From Wuchereria bancrofti (lineage: Eukaryota; Nematoda; Chromadorea; Rhabditida; Onchocercidae): 64,000 bases of DNA. Below the pieces are notes generated by a model. That model was not told the origin of the DNA. It saw only the letters and a program-made list of their open reading frames with translations, and did not search any database. Positions 1 through 13,242 of this stretch are shown here, one piece after another. How positions within the stretch are numbered: the stretch's first letter is position 1; the number at the start of each line of letters is the position of its first letter. The position numbers were made by a program, and so were the translations under genes. The stretch is from positions 3,168,402 through 3,232,401 of the forward strand of contig SSBO01000007.1 in assembly GCA_005281725.1 (NCBI GenBank), given 5' to 3'.

Positions 1-1232
<1,232 letters not shown>

Positions 1233-3305
1233 CTGCAAAATTCAAAGTTTAACTCTCTCTAAAAAATGTTTAAGAAGTGGAAGGAACGAAAGGGAGTAAT
1301 ATTCCACTTATCTATTCAAAAAGAGAAGTTTGTCTTTATCACCCTAAGTCATTTACAGTGTTTCAAAAGCAACAACCATTACTGTAGCCAGGCATTTTGC
1401 GAAATGAAATCACAATGTTACATTAGGACAAAAAAAGCTGTAGTCGTTACCAAAACCGAAAAGTCCAACCTTTTTCTTTATAGCAATATTATTCCTCTTT
1501 CGATTTCGGATACCGTGTTTAACCATTCCAGGATACGTCTTCCACTTCCTAAACATTTTTTTCAAAAAACCTTGGACATTCTTCAACCCAAGGTTGCTTA
1601 TACTTCAACGTAAGACTTCGTTTCTCCCACACACGTACAATTCAACCGTGCGTTCTTCACTTTTGTTCATGCTCGCTATCCGTTATTGGATAAAAAAAAT
1701 CTTTTTAGCATATAAAATTTTATGTTAATGGTATAACTTACTTGTCTAGAATTTCAAAACTTTCTCAGTGTTTTCTGTCGAATGTCGTTACCGAACGTAG
1801 AAAATTCGAATATCCAAGTACCAAAAATAAGAACGGATGGAATAATGTAACTCAGGTCGTTCGTAGATCTACCTCATAAGTGCGATATCTCTATACCTTT
1901 ACAGCTACCTGTACACCTAATCATCTGTATATGTCCAATAATCTTATTGGTTCTAAACTAATAAGTATATAAGGTAACAGTAATCCCCAGCAAAGTTGAA
2001 GTTATCTAGGTAGTGACTCGCGAATAAATAACCAGAGCTATGTTGATATTTTTCAAATGAAATGCAAAAAGCTGAAGCCTTCTGCATACGTCCTAAGTCT
2101 CAGCATCACATACCACTCTCAGTCGAAAACACGCACTGATTTACCTACGCCCTCTTGCAAAACACAAGGACTCTACAAAGAACCCTTCGAACTATCGAAG
2201 GCAATACTCCTTATGAACTGAAAGTACATCACTGACAGTCATACAAAATGCTGTACTTGAAAATACGACTCAATTTTACTCAGAACAAAGACAAATTTTT
2301 CAAAAAATCACGGCAAAATGTAGAGAAACAATGTAATGAAATAAATAATAATATAGCAGATAAAATGGATTACTATGCCAAAATAAGAATTTCTGAAATC
2401 TTATGAGTATTCAGGAATTCTGAAGAGAATGTATGAAACAGGGCCTTTTTAAATGCGACATACTGAATTCAACTTCATAAAACTACGAAAAACTCCTTTT
2501 TAAAATTTTTAATTTACATGTAAAACACGATAAAAGCATAACAATAAATTATTAGCGACAAGAAACAATACTATTATAAATAAACTGTAGTGTAGAATGC
2601 TTCCTTAAAATGGTTCAACATGCTAAACTCCTTCAAAAACTGCTTTTAAACATTGTCCTAAAACAAAAAACAAAATTCCTTAAAATAAACTATAGATGGT
2701 TCAACATGCAAAAGGGATAGTTTAGTTGAGTAGAGATTAGCTAGTATAAGGTTCTCTTTGGTCTGCCAGAACTATTTATATTGTAAACTGAAACACTCAA
2801 AATATCTAACTAGGATTTATGGTAATCATCACTTATCGTGTTGTGTTGGTTCTATATTAAATAACTTGAAGTAACCTAGAGTTTAAATTGCTTTTAAATA
2901 GTGAATCTCACAACTACCATTATCAAAAGATACACTAAATGCAGTAATACTCTATCATAAACAACAAAAAATGAATAAATGATCGCTTAGTACATAAAAA
3001 TAGACGATCACTGGAACAGCATTTCAGCAAAAAAGTATCATTATTGAGCGAAGCATATCTTTCGTATAATTGATTCATAGAAGAAAATTTTCAGCGATCA
3101 AAAGAAAAACTTCATTTTCAGCTTCAAATAATTCATTCCATAATGCCTTCTCGAACGACTCGATATTAGTAGTGATTAACCGAAATACTGCTTGCTGGAT
3201 GTTAACCCAACTATTGGGCTGTGCTTCTGTTTTACTGATTGCTTATCCAGGAAATCAGCATTTTACTGCTCCAGGCCTCATATAATCATATGCTTCTGCT
3301 TTTGA
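1233..3305. other. Intergenic: nsun-2 upstream region and smg-2 3' region
   Basis: No convincing gene is seen here. The short open frame at 1266-1613 (plus) has no recognisable domain and composition like its surroundings. The missing first exon of nsun-2 should lie here on the minus strand. A palindrome reading CCAATAA-TC-TTATTGG sits at 1935-1950, and a TATATAA string lies near 1966. A short direct repeat (TGGTTCAACATGC) occurs near 2609 and again near 2699. Confidence 0.5.
1935..1950. promoter_or_regulatory. Palindromic CCAAT-box-like site
   Basis: The perfect inverted repeat CCAATAA/TTATTGG with a 2-base spacer gives a CCAAT core on both strands, in the presumed upstream region of nsun-2. 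A promoter role is inference from motif and position only; in AT-rich DNA such palindromes also occur by chance. Confidence 0.25.
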
Positions 3306-6300
3306 TTAATACTGGCTTACATCACCGAAATTATAGTTTTCCGCATTAGCATCTTGTGACAGAAAAAGTGATTCCATTTGGCTAACCAATAACTGATCCT
3401 GAAAAAGAGAGAAAAAAAAACTCTTGTCAAGCTAAAAAAAGAACATGAAAAACAGTAAAAGTAGTGAATAATAGAAGTATCAAATCTCTTAGAAGTTGTC
3501 GAATCCCAAATCTGATCTTACGCAGTTTTTTCAGAATGCGGACTTATCGCTACAGGATTCAGAATTAATTCCAATGAATACGTATTAGTAGAACTATAAG
3601 CAACCAACTTTTAAAATTGGAGGATATATACCAGAGAAAGATTATCCTTAACTCATATGATTTCTAAGTTGGAAATATTTTTGGACAATACAACAGTTAT
3701 TATTATTATTATTATTATTTAACTGCATTAATGCGTATAAAAAACAAACAACGCCATGAAATTTTACCTGACTGTATGGAATACCTCCTTGAGAAGCACC
3801 ATGCTGTGTCTGCGACTGCGTCCAATCCGATATATCCTGGGATATACCTGAAAATGCGTTCTTTGAAGAAAAGTGCAATTTAACCAAGGTTTCAAATGAC
3901 TTCTGAAAATAATCTGCAAATAGAAACTCGACTCACCAGACATTTCACCGATCTGCTGCATATAAATGGGATCTTGAGACTGTTGCGAACTAAACATATT
4001 CATTCCTTCCAAATGTTTACGATTTCGTGTCGTACTGTCAGCAGAATTCAAATCGTCATGACGTTTATGAGGTGGAGGTCGGTAGTAGTGAGGTGGCGGC
4101 TGCACGAACATCTGTATTGGTACTGGAATGTTGATCCCATTCTGAGGTCGCAACTGACCATGAGTAATAGCTGCGAATGGATCTTGTATCGATCGCAAAT
4201 CTCGATTACGAGTACCAAATGCATTACTCTGTATATCTTTCGTCAAAACTGTTCCACGTGGAATAAAACGATTCATCTGCAAAATTGATCGTCTTTAGTT
4301 GGATTTGTGAAATTCGGGAAAAGTAATTTGCATACTGAATCATACAGTTTACAGTATTACTCTTAGATTTACTGCATACTTTCCAAAAGCAACGACCCAT
4401 GTTCACGAAAGCGTCGATATTTTAAAACTTTGAATTTCTTAAAGTTTTATTTAAACTTTGCAAACAACTTACACTCATAATATTAGGAATACGACGCGGT
4501 TTGGAAAGTGTAATTGGTGAGGGTTTCAAATTATTCAGCGGGCCTTCAACGAGGCAACCCTTTTCTTTGAACATTGATAGTAAATAATTCCAAAGTGGAT
4601 GTCTCGACAGTACCTTTGCATTACCAACTATGATAAGACCAAATTTAGCACGTGTTAGTGCAACATTCAAACGTCTGGAATCATTCAGGAAACCAATGCC
4701 TTGATGGTCATTAGATCGAACGCATGTCACTATTATGATATCCTTTTCACGGCCCTGAAAATTTCTCTTCAGTCTTTTAACATTTTGAAGCAATGGTCAC
4801 AAAGTTATGGAAACATTAAAAACAGGATGACTGTAACATGATGAATTAATATCTGATATCCGTTGCAGTATCCAAACGCACTGCATGAAAAAAACCGAAT
4901 GAACTAGCAGTTATGATGATTACCACAATTTTACCGCTTTTTATTAACCAACGCTTGCCTTTAAATTAGCAAAATCTTAATCGGGAAGCGGATTACACAT
5001 AACAATGCTATGGGTAGCAAACGACCATTAATGTTACCTCTTGCAAAAAATACACTGAACATCCGATTAATCTTAGCGACAAAAAGTTAAGCTTTTCTTG
5101 AAGTCGTTTATAAGGTCATAAAAAATTTAGATAACCTAAAACATCTAACTGGAAAGATGAAAAAAAATAAAACTTAGTATCTAAAACTATGTCATTATTT
5201 CCTGCACCATTGATGACTTATCGATGTCAAAAAAATATGAAGTTAGAAAAAATAAAAGGAGTACCTGGAAAGCATCCACATTAGCAACTTCCATTTCCAG
5301 ATACAATTTACTATGCAAAGCACCCTGTGTTTGCATGAACTGCACAATGTATGATCTTTGTCCCTCATAAGGAGTAATTATACCAATTTGTTCCGGTTTT
5401 ATTCCAGCTTTCAGAAATCGAGTGGCTAGTTTTTCAACGTTAGCTGCCTCAGTTCTGAAAAAAGATGGTAAAGAAGGGCTTTCATGACTTTAATCTTTCT
5501 GGAAAACATACCTTATGACTATGGCTAAAATATCATCAGTATTTCATAGATAGTGCGACAGTTACCGGTTTAGAAATGATGTGCCTGACGAGCTAAGCTC
5601 TTCTTGACCATAGCAACTCCAAAACATCATTGGTTTATCTGGTACTGGCCACTGCCAATCAATCCCAATTAATTGTCGCTCTCCTGAAATAAAACACATA
5701 TGTAATCAATTTATCACTTCCCTGAAACAAACAACAAATAAGATAACACCTGAGTTAACATAACGTAAACTAAAACTGTAAACTGAAACAGAGTTGAGTT
5801 TACAGTTTACACTCCCCTTTGTTCCTTATTTAAAGATTTAGATTACTTTCGTTCCATAGATAAATGCTTGCCTTCCGTAACACCATTTTGTAAACTTCCT
5901 TCGTAAAAAACATTGCTTGGAAATGAAGAAAGCGCAGGATGCATACGAGATTGCACTTGTAGGCGAATTGGACGATTTCCGAGCAAAACAAGCCGTTCAA
6001 AAAGCGATTGTGATAAACCAGCTTTAGCTGCCTTGAAAGAAGTAAAGATAAATAAAGACATCGAAATCAAATTCTGAAGTTTTTTCCTAAGATATTTATT
6101 TACCTTCTTACACATGATAACAGGACCCAACTGACAATGGTCGCCAACAAGTACCAACTGCCGAACACCACAAACAACAGCTACCATTACTTCAGGTTCC
6201 GTAGCTTGAGTTGATTCGTCAATCAAAACACATCTTTAATTCACACTATATAACAAATAAGCTACGTATATTGATATATTTTTGTCTACTTAAATATTAA

Positions 6301-9300
6301 ACTAGATTTACTGCATGCATTATACCACAGAACACTCACTTAATTCTCATATGTGAGAGACGGCTATCCGCAGCTGAGACACATGTACAACAGATAACAT
6401 CAGCAGCAGCCAATAGTTGGCACTCCTTTGCTATACGCAAAGCACGAAAGCGGCGCTCATCAGCATCTGCCAATTCTCCCATTTCTTCCTGCAAATAATA
6501 TAAATCAGTCTTCTTCAAAAACTGATATTTCATTATTATACTTTCCATATAATAAACCATTCCCTTTTATAAGAGTAATTGATTAAAGCTTACTACAGAC
6601 ATTACCAAAAAATCCATCACACTCGCACTGAGTAGTGACCTTGTAAATGGGAAGTATATGTAAAAAAAACATGCTATCGATTTTGAAACGCTAAGCATTC
6701 AAATAGTGAACATGATACCAAGTTAGCTTTTAATTTTAATCTAAAATGTAACAATTTATGAATTATCTATGAAAATTCTAAGAACTGACTTTCAACTGCT
6801 GCAACTTATGCAACTCAGCTGCACCATGTAAGGCTCTCAGCTGATTATGTAACGCGAGAAAGGCAACAGGACTATCAAGCGTTTCACGGCTTTTTGCACA
6901 CAGACGGACAACCTGCAACAATGGAAGAAAAAAAGATAAGTTACGACAACACTCAATTAAGGAATTCTGAAACTAAAATTGACTGTTCCCAGAAATGAAG
7001 ACTTAAATAACCTCAAAACTGCTAAATTTAACTGAAATTTAAAAAAAAAAAAATAATAAAAGAACCACCTTTAATCCTGTACGATGTATTTTCTCAGCTA
7101 ACTGATCAACTGCAATATTTGACGGAGCACATACAAGTACTTGGCCATTAGTTTGCTTTACTAGATGATATACGATTGTAGCAGAAGTTACAGTTTTGCC
7201 AGTTCCAGGTGGTCCCTGTAGATAAGCCAAATTGTTACTTTAGCTGTGGATCTGTTCTCAGAGTGTGAATTCTTCGATATGAACAGTGAGAAAGGGAAAC
7301 CTCTGGAAAATCAATTGTGAATTAAGATGAGAACCTGAATTAGTGATAAGGGTCGTTGTAAAACAGTTTTGACTGCATGCACTTGACTGTGATTTAGCTC
7401 TGGCAAACCCGGTACGCTAAATCTTTTCGGCAAAGAGACTTTAAAAATGATATCATCGATATCGTGGCCCATTAACTTGTGATAGATAAACTGTGAAACA
7501 CAATCTTCATCTTGACCCAATAAAGACAACGCTGCCTGCATTCTGAAATTAGCGCTCTCAATAAATAAAATGAACAGATTAAAACACAAGTCACAAGTCA
7601 GATGAAGAAAGTGAGTTGTCCTCAGGATTGATAAAAGCTTTGTGAAGTTACACGCGACATGACCCAACTCAAGAAGAATTAGCACTAGAGATCAGCACTG
7701 AAAACCATCAAAATAGAATAACATATTAAAAGAATACCTTTCAAATGATGTTGAGTTCCAAACAAATTCACATGTAAAGTTCGTTCGTGTATCCGTGGGT
7801 ACATTCTCTGCCTTCAAACGCATTTCGATCCCAACCTCATCATTATGATCTGAAAGAACTGTTGAATAATTTACTTATATCCCAGAAATCTTAAACGATC
7901 CAAAAAGATATTATAGCCATTAATATTTGTTGAAACAGTAGCATGATAATGGATAAAAGGTTTGACAAGTGATATATCAAACACCATTTCAGTACGATCA
8001 TCTATGCCCGTATTGGGCTAATATTTCTATCCTCAAGAAGTTGTTGTTAAAATTCGTACTAATTTATTTTAATTAAAAATTTGTTGAATATCTTGGTCAA
8101 AAAATTGTTAAAAAGAAAGTGATTTTTTACACATACTATCGGGAATTTTGATAACACATCCAACCGAACTCCATTCACCACCTGCAGTTTGAGAATGCTT
8201 TAAGCGCAACTCATCTCCCAACATCAGTTTCATACCTGCAGAATTTAGAAACGATTTGTATAGTATAGACCTCCAAGATGAAGAAATACAATAAAACAGA
8301 TATCCCAGTAATTGAATCTCCACCGTTGCACGTCAATACATTTTTGCTATATCGAACAAATATTATACTAATAAAATGTCCATTCTTTAACTAAACCCAT
8401 AAAGTTTTCACTGACTTCCTTCCGAAAACTTTGGCAGTTGGAAAAAAGCTTGTGGTTTCCGATTGAGACCAATATCCCAACGAACGTGACCAACACTCTG
8501 TGTTTGTGATTCTTTTTCTCTTCGGTCATAATCAGCTTCAGCTTTTACTAAGGGTTCAAATACACGCTTATACTGATATGCATCTTCATATTTTAGTTGC
8601 ACATGTTCTGGTTCCTCATCCATGCCTGGCCTTTCCAGATCTTCAAACACAGCTTTGGGATCTTCCTGAAAAATTCAAATAACATTTCAAAATCTTTTAG
8701 TCCTCTTTTAGATATTGTGATTTACAGTAAAGAGAAGAATAAGAAACAGACTTTCCAAAGTTCTTCAAGTCGGTTGATTTGTACAGCACTTATCTGACGA
8801 GCTCTTAGTTGTTCCTGCTCAGATGGTATCTTTACAAGCCAAGACAGCAATTGTCGATCACTGATCAAAGGTTTCCACTCATCCACCTAAAGTGATAGAA
8901 ACGATAAAAAGTACTTATTTCTTTCTCCAAAGGAACGTATATTAGAAATTAAGCTTTAAACAACAGGAGCCTACAGGCATTGTTAAGGGAAGAAATCAAC
9001 TCCAGCAAAGATATCAGTTAAACAATCATATCATCAATAAAACCAAAACTGTAACCTGCCAGGAGTGGTCTTTCAAAACAGCTTGATTAGCACAAGGTGA
9101 ACGACAAAGCACCACTACAACCGTGTCTGCTTTTGCAGGAATATAGCCAAGCATAAAAATGTTCCTGAAATCATAACACTTCAAAGCATTTAATGCTTGA
9201 ACTAAATCTTCTAACTGAAAGAAACTGAACCATTTGCCTCAGAGACCTCATATTCTCTTATGGGCGGAGTGTCGCTTAAAGAAAAACACTATACAAGTTG

Positions 9301-10198
9301 ATGCTTGTTTTCAAAAACATTTTCAGCACTCACCAATAAATGAAATAAAAAGGGATGGAATCATCAAAATAAGAATTCCAAAAACTATAATTCGTTTACG
9401 GCGCAATAATTCTTATGATCAATTACCCTTCAGTAATGACACAATTTCACATGCATATAAATTTCACATGCAATATCTTGTTTAATGTTGGAAGTGCTTG
9501 TAACATATATCAGGTTTTTTGCCTAAAACATTTTTGAGATTTCTAGTTGTGAACAGGTTAAAGCAAAAAATGAATAAAAACAAACTTCGAACCACACTGA
9601 TAACACTCCAAGACTGTTTCACCAAGGGCACCTTCTTTGTGTAGAGAAACTTCTTTGTGTTGCGAACGCACCAAATGTATGACTATATGACCGGCGGACG
9701 TACTTCCACGTCCATTGCAAAACCACTTCTCACACACCATGCACATCGCCACTGTAGCTGGATCATGTATGCCGCAATATCTAAAATCAAAAATCCCAAT
9801 TTTTCGATTTTTTGATGAATATTCCGACATCGCTAAAAATACCTGCACGCATGTGTTGGTAGTTGCCCTGGTACGGAAAATTCTTCCTCATCTACAAATA
9901 CCAATTCCTGCGATTGGTCAGCGCCAACTTCAGGAAGAGTACCAGTCCATCCCTGTGAAGGAAGTGTAAACTGCTGGTCAAATTCAAACTGTGAATCCTG
10001 AAATTTGAAAGACTTGAAATAAAATTCACTTTCAGAAGAAAACTTCACAAGTAGAAATTAAAATGATATAAAAGTTCGAGTCGTCATAACAAAAACCTGA
10101 GTAGCTCCATGAAGTAAGGAGGAATCGCCATCCGGCGTATCCACAAAATTCAGTGATAAAGATGGAGTGCCGTATTCATCTTCCAAAGAATCCACCAT
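3306..10198 (-). CDS. smg-2: UPF1/SMG-2 superfamily 1 RNA helicase, complete (20 exons, 1058 aa)
   Basis: Central ATP-dependent RNA helicase of nonsense-mediated mRNA decay, cytoplasmic. Exons in transcription order: 10198-10097, 9997-9843, 9780-9586, 9164-9056, 8886-8752, 8665-8416, 8235-8137, 7849-7738, 7542-7335, 7215-7069, 6912-6790, 6488-6340, 6233-6104, 6031-5872, 5683-5566, 5454-5265, 4754-4473, 4276-3937, 3847-3768, 3398-3306. They total 3177 nt, 1058 codons plus stop, with every phase matching; human UPF1 is about 1120 aa. The order is an acidic N-terminus, the Cys/His zinc domain ([24 protein letters not shown]), Walker A GPPGTGKT at residues 456-463, [32 protein letters not shown], then DAFQGREKD, GIGFLND and NVALTRA. 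The C-terminus has about ten SQ/TQ sites, the kind SMG-1 phosphorylates, and ends VSQY. The start is chosen because [10 protein letters not shown] opens exon 1 just behind a strong acceptor. Oddities: one GC-AG intron, one stop-free 72-nt intron, and QVQSRMHP where the family has QVQYRMHP. Confidence 0.97.
3692..3720. repeat. ATT microsatellite in the last smg-2 intron region
   Basis: About nine ATT units within the intron between the last two smg-2 exons (3399-3767). Confidence 0.85.
5773..5808. repeat. Perfect 12-bp inverted repeat in the GC-AG intron of smg-2
   Basis: AAACTGTAAACT (5773-5784) and AGTTTACAGTTT (5797-5808) are separated by 12 nt. They lie within the intron 5684-5871, the one with the GC donor. 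The hairpin would form in the pre-mRNA. Confidence 0.7.
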
Positions 10199-10218
10199 TT
10201 TGAAACAAAACTATCTGG
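10199..10218 (-). promoter_or_regulatory. Candidate spliced-leader acceptor of smg-2
   Basis: On the minus strand, TTTTCCAG ends at 10215 and leaves a 16-nt leader before the smg-2 ATG at 10198. A strong acceptor this close upstream of a start codon is typical of nematode SL trans-splicing. A short cis-spliced 5' UTR exon further up would look the same. Confidence 0.5.
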
Positions 10219-11129
10219 AAAAGAATTTGAAATACTATCACGTCATTTTCACTTTGGTCTATGTATTTCAAGAAAATTTGCATGTACAAGTGCAGGGATG
10301 ACAATAAAGGTAGTCAGTGACTATAACTTCCTAAACTGTGGCTGCGTGTTAAAGGTCACGGGAAGGAGATAAACAAGTAACCTCTGCGTATCCCATCCGA
10401 CCTCTCAGCAAACCCAGCATTACCACGGAAAACCCCAAAAGCGATAAACAACGAAGTACCCCTTGCACACACTTCCCATCCACCTTATCCTGCTAATTTC
10501 ACTTCTTGCACCCACACTCTCTATCACTACTCCTCCACCACACTATATCACCAATCTTTCTAACTTTTAGTTGTCTCTCTTCTCGCCAAACACTCTCATC
10601 ATATCTTCCTTCCACGCTATTTCGCAAGAAGCATTCCCGCCGACTGTATTATGCCTGGCCATTGTGAAAACTGTGGGACCAGCCATCCAGATATTACATA
10701 CTGCTCTGAGGTTCGGTATTGATTCTCGCCGTTTCGGAGTCAGAAGGGAAAGCAGAAATTGAAACAGATAAAAGTACTAGGAGTACTTACTTCTCTGTGT
10801 ATGAGTCTTAGTTTGCCAATAAGTCCCACAATCCTTTTTCTTTTCTAATAAAATTTAATATGTAACTTTCTGATTGGAGCTAGTTGTAAAAGTGGAAACC
10901 TTCAAATTGAACGTCGATTTTTCTCACAAACCACACACAGTAAAGAATGATCGAACTCTTCCGGTTGCATTCAGTTATGAATGCCTAAGTGCAGCATATC
11001 TGTTTATATTTGTCGACATTCTAAAACAAAATTTGAAATCTTGAGAGATTGGTTGGATAGTTGAGCGACTCTCTAATAACTTCTCACTGAACTGGATTGA
11101 ATTAATTGAAGTCATCTTGAAATGAAATA
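10219..11129. other. Intergenic between divergent smg-2 and COMMD4-like genes, with a GC-richer island
   Basis: These genes are transcribed away from each other, so the stretch should contain both promoters. About 10370-10760 is visibly richer in G+C than its flanks. It contains a short open frame with a Cys/His pattern (see the separate entry). No other gene was seen. Confidence 0.5.
10624..10722 (+). other. Orphan Cys/His-patterned open stretch, not assigned to a gene
   Basis: One plus frame reads RSIPADCIMPGHCENCGTSH and on to PDITYCSEVRY before a TGA at 10720-10722. The spacing is C-x2-C-x3-H-x5-C, like a small zinc knuckle. It lies in a locally GC-richer island. There is no clear start, splice donor or partner exon. 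It could be a remnant of a retroelement Gag, an exon of an unresolved gene, or chance. Confidence 0.2.
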
Positions 11130-13242
11130 ATGGTATGCAAATTTCACGTATATTAAGTTTGGGATTTTGACCTTGAACTGGAATAGTAACTATTAAAAAA
11201 ATACTGCTATTGGATATATTGATTAGATATTTCTTTTAACTGGGGATAGAGCTCTCTTTATCTCCTTTCCTTTCTTGCTTCCTGATGTCGTTTCTTTTGA
11301 CTTAAAATAACAATTAGATACATTAAATTTCCCAGCTGATATGGCTTTCTTCCTAGAGGTTATTTTTCATTTGCAAATTGTCATCAGGTAGTTTTTACTG
11401 TTTCAGAAGTTTCATTTTGTTGGTGGTTTGGACTGCCCGGAATGGATCGTGGCAGAGATGACCTCTTTATCAAAGCTTGTAAGTTTGTAATTTTCATCCT
11501 CTTGCAAAAATTTTAATACCAAGGAATATTGGAAGAAGCAAGAAAAGGGTCGGAAGGTGTTTAAATGTGTCTCTGAAACACATTTGGTCAATTATCCTTC
11601 TAATGAAGATGTTCAGTGTTATACAGGGTTTTGAGAAATTGTTGATAAAGACCTTTTCGTCATACTTTCCATTTGTCAGTCTAATCACACACCGCAGGCT
11701 GATCTTTTTAGCCTGTATTAAAATTCAAAAATTGGTGTTCGAGCTGTGTGGATTGTCTAATCAATGGTAGAACCGAATGGAATGATGAACATTTAACAGT
11801 TCTCAATGTTGATAAAACTCTTGGTAAATGTCTCTTAACTTTTTCGTGGGTAAAATATTATCAACAGGATGTATACTTGTATATTTAGGGAGGAGGCAAG
11901 GAAGCGGTGACGTTTCTTATATATACATTATTTGATTGTTAAGGCTTTATCACCTTTAGATTTGTTCTTTTATAGATCTGTGAATTAACAATGATCGGAC
12001 TGCCTCTGGGCTAACAGTGTTTCCTAAAGAATAGAACTGTCCTGTATTTCCGCTTTAGGGTGTTTTTGTTTATTAAAGATTGTGAATTTGGTAGGCGGCA
12101 GGTCAGATTTGCATGTAACTTTTTGGAAGAGATTTAGATAATTTTTTGCACACTAATCGTCGTATCACTATGAGATACATGTCTTCAACTTCTTTCATTT
12201 TTTCTTTTTTGAAATTTCGTAGTATTTTTTTAGATGATGAATCTTTGAAAGGAATGTTAGCAGCGCTTACATTCATTTTGGAAAAAACCACGAAAAGCGC
12301 ATGTTCAGCCCGAGATCTTGAATTGGAAATGCAACAGTTGGGTCTTCCTGCAGGTACATGATTTTTTTCATTTTAACCAAATTCCACTTTTGCATTCGTT
12401 ACTTTGCAACATTTCAATTTAACTAATATTTTTATCAACCTATTAGTTCTTTATTCTCCCTATTTTAACTCTATTTGTTTTGGAAAAAATTAAGGAGTAG
12501 TGTTCATTATTCATTGGTTTTAAGCCTTAGTAGTTTTCAGAACACTGTAAGCAGTTGGCAAAGGTTTATACAACAAATTTGGAAAAATTAAAAAGTGCTT
12601 TATTGTTCAATTTTTCTCGAGGTTAGTTGTCTTTAAATTCTTTGCAAAAATTTTGATATCGATTAATTCGTTTTAAAAAAAAAGAACTGCGGAATAACTC
12701 GTTTTAAAGTTCTTATATATTGCTATTTTGAACTTCTGGAATCGTAAACATGGAAGAACATAATCGATGAAACAGTTTGTCTAATTTAGCATCATCTCTT
12801 ACGATTTCTTCAGCGAATGCCACGGAAAGAGGAAATCGAAAGGTAATTTCTTTTGTTCCATAAGTTTCTATCCTGGAATTTTTTTTTTTTTGGTGGAAGA
12901 TTAAATTTTCTTGTTTTAGTTAATTGGTCTTGTTGCTTCTGCTCTTACTGGTCAGCTCCATTATTCGTTTTACTTTAATAATTAGGTTTCAAATTTTTTT
13001 TTATATTCTGATGAATGAAGCCGTCGGTTCTAGTTTTGAGTTTTAGATATATATAATCAATATGTGTTCTAATGGCCAAGAAGATACATCGATAGTGTTG
13101 GACGATGCAAAACTAAACTACTTAGTGCAAGGTAATTTGGAAACTTTTTTTTGAAATTATGGTTAATTCATTGATAACGGAAAATTATTTCTTTTCAAAA
13201 GCAAGTCTCGACGATGTAAAAGATATGAACTTTTCAACATAA
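11130..13242 (+). CDS. COMMD4: COMMD4-like COMM-domain protein (exon structure partly unresolved)
   Basis: Exon 11407-11478 encodes KFHFVGGLDCPEWIVAEM, which matches the N-terminus of COMMD4. A bare ATG followed by a GTATGC donor at 11130-11134 would supply the first Met in phase, as in the family. Exon 12223 (or 12234) to 12353 encodes LAALTFILEK and ELEMQQLGLPA, again at the right place. Exon 12790-12842 follows in phase. Exon 13047-13131 (IVLDDAKLNYLVQ) and 13202-13242 (SLDDVKDMNFST, stop) match the C-terminal end of the COMM domain. Two parts are missing from my model: the piece between 11479 and 12222, and the W-x-VDY core of the COMM domain expected between 12843 and 13046. COMMD proteins form the Commander endosomal recycling complex and modulate NF-kB and cullin ligases. 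Identity is good; completeness is doubtful. Confidence 0.72.

Noticed and set aside
1266..1613. 115-codon plus-strand frame upstream of nsun-2
   Set aside because: No domain, no splice context, composition like intergenic DNA; antisense to the expected nsun-2 upstream region.
3896..4288. 130-codon plus-strand frame
   Set aside because: Shadow of smg-2 exon 18 on the opposite strand.
5842..5846. GT donor (GTAATC) for smg-2 exon 14 instead of the GC donor
   Set aside because: Its phase puts the next exon out of frame and meets a stop within a few codons; the GC donor at 5871 restores the family sequence exactly.
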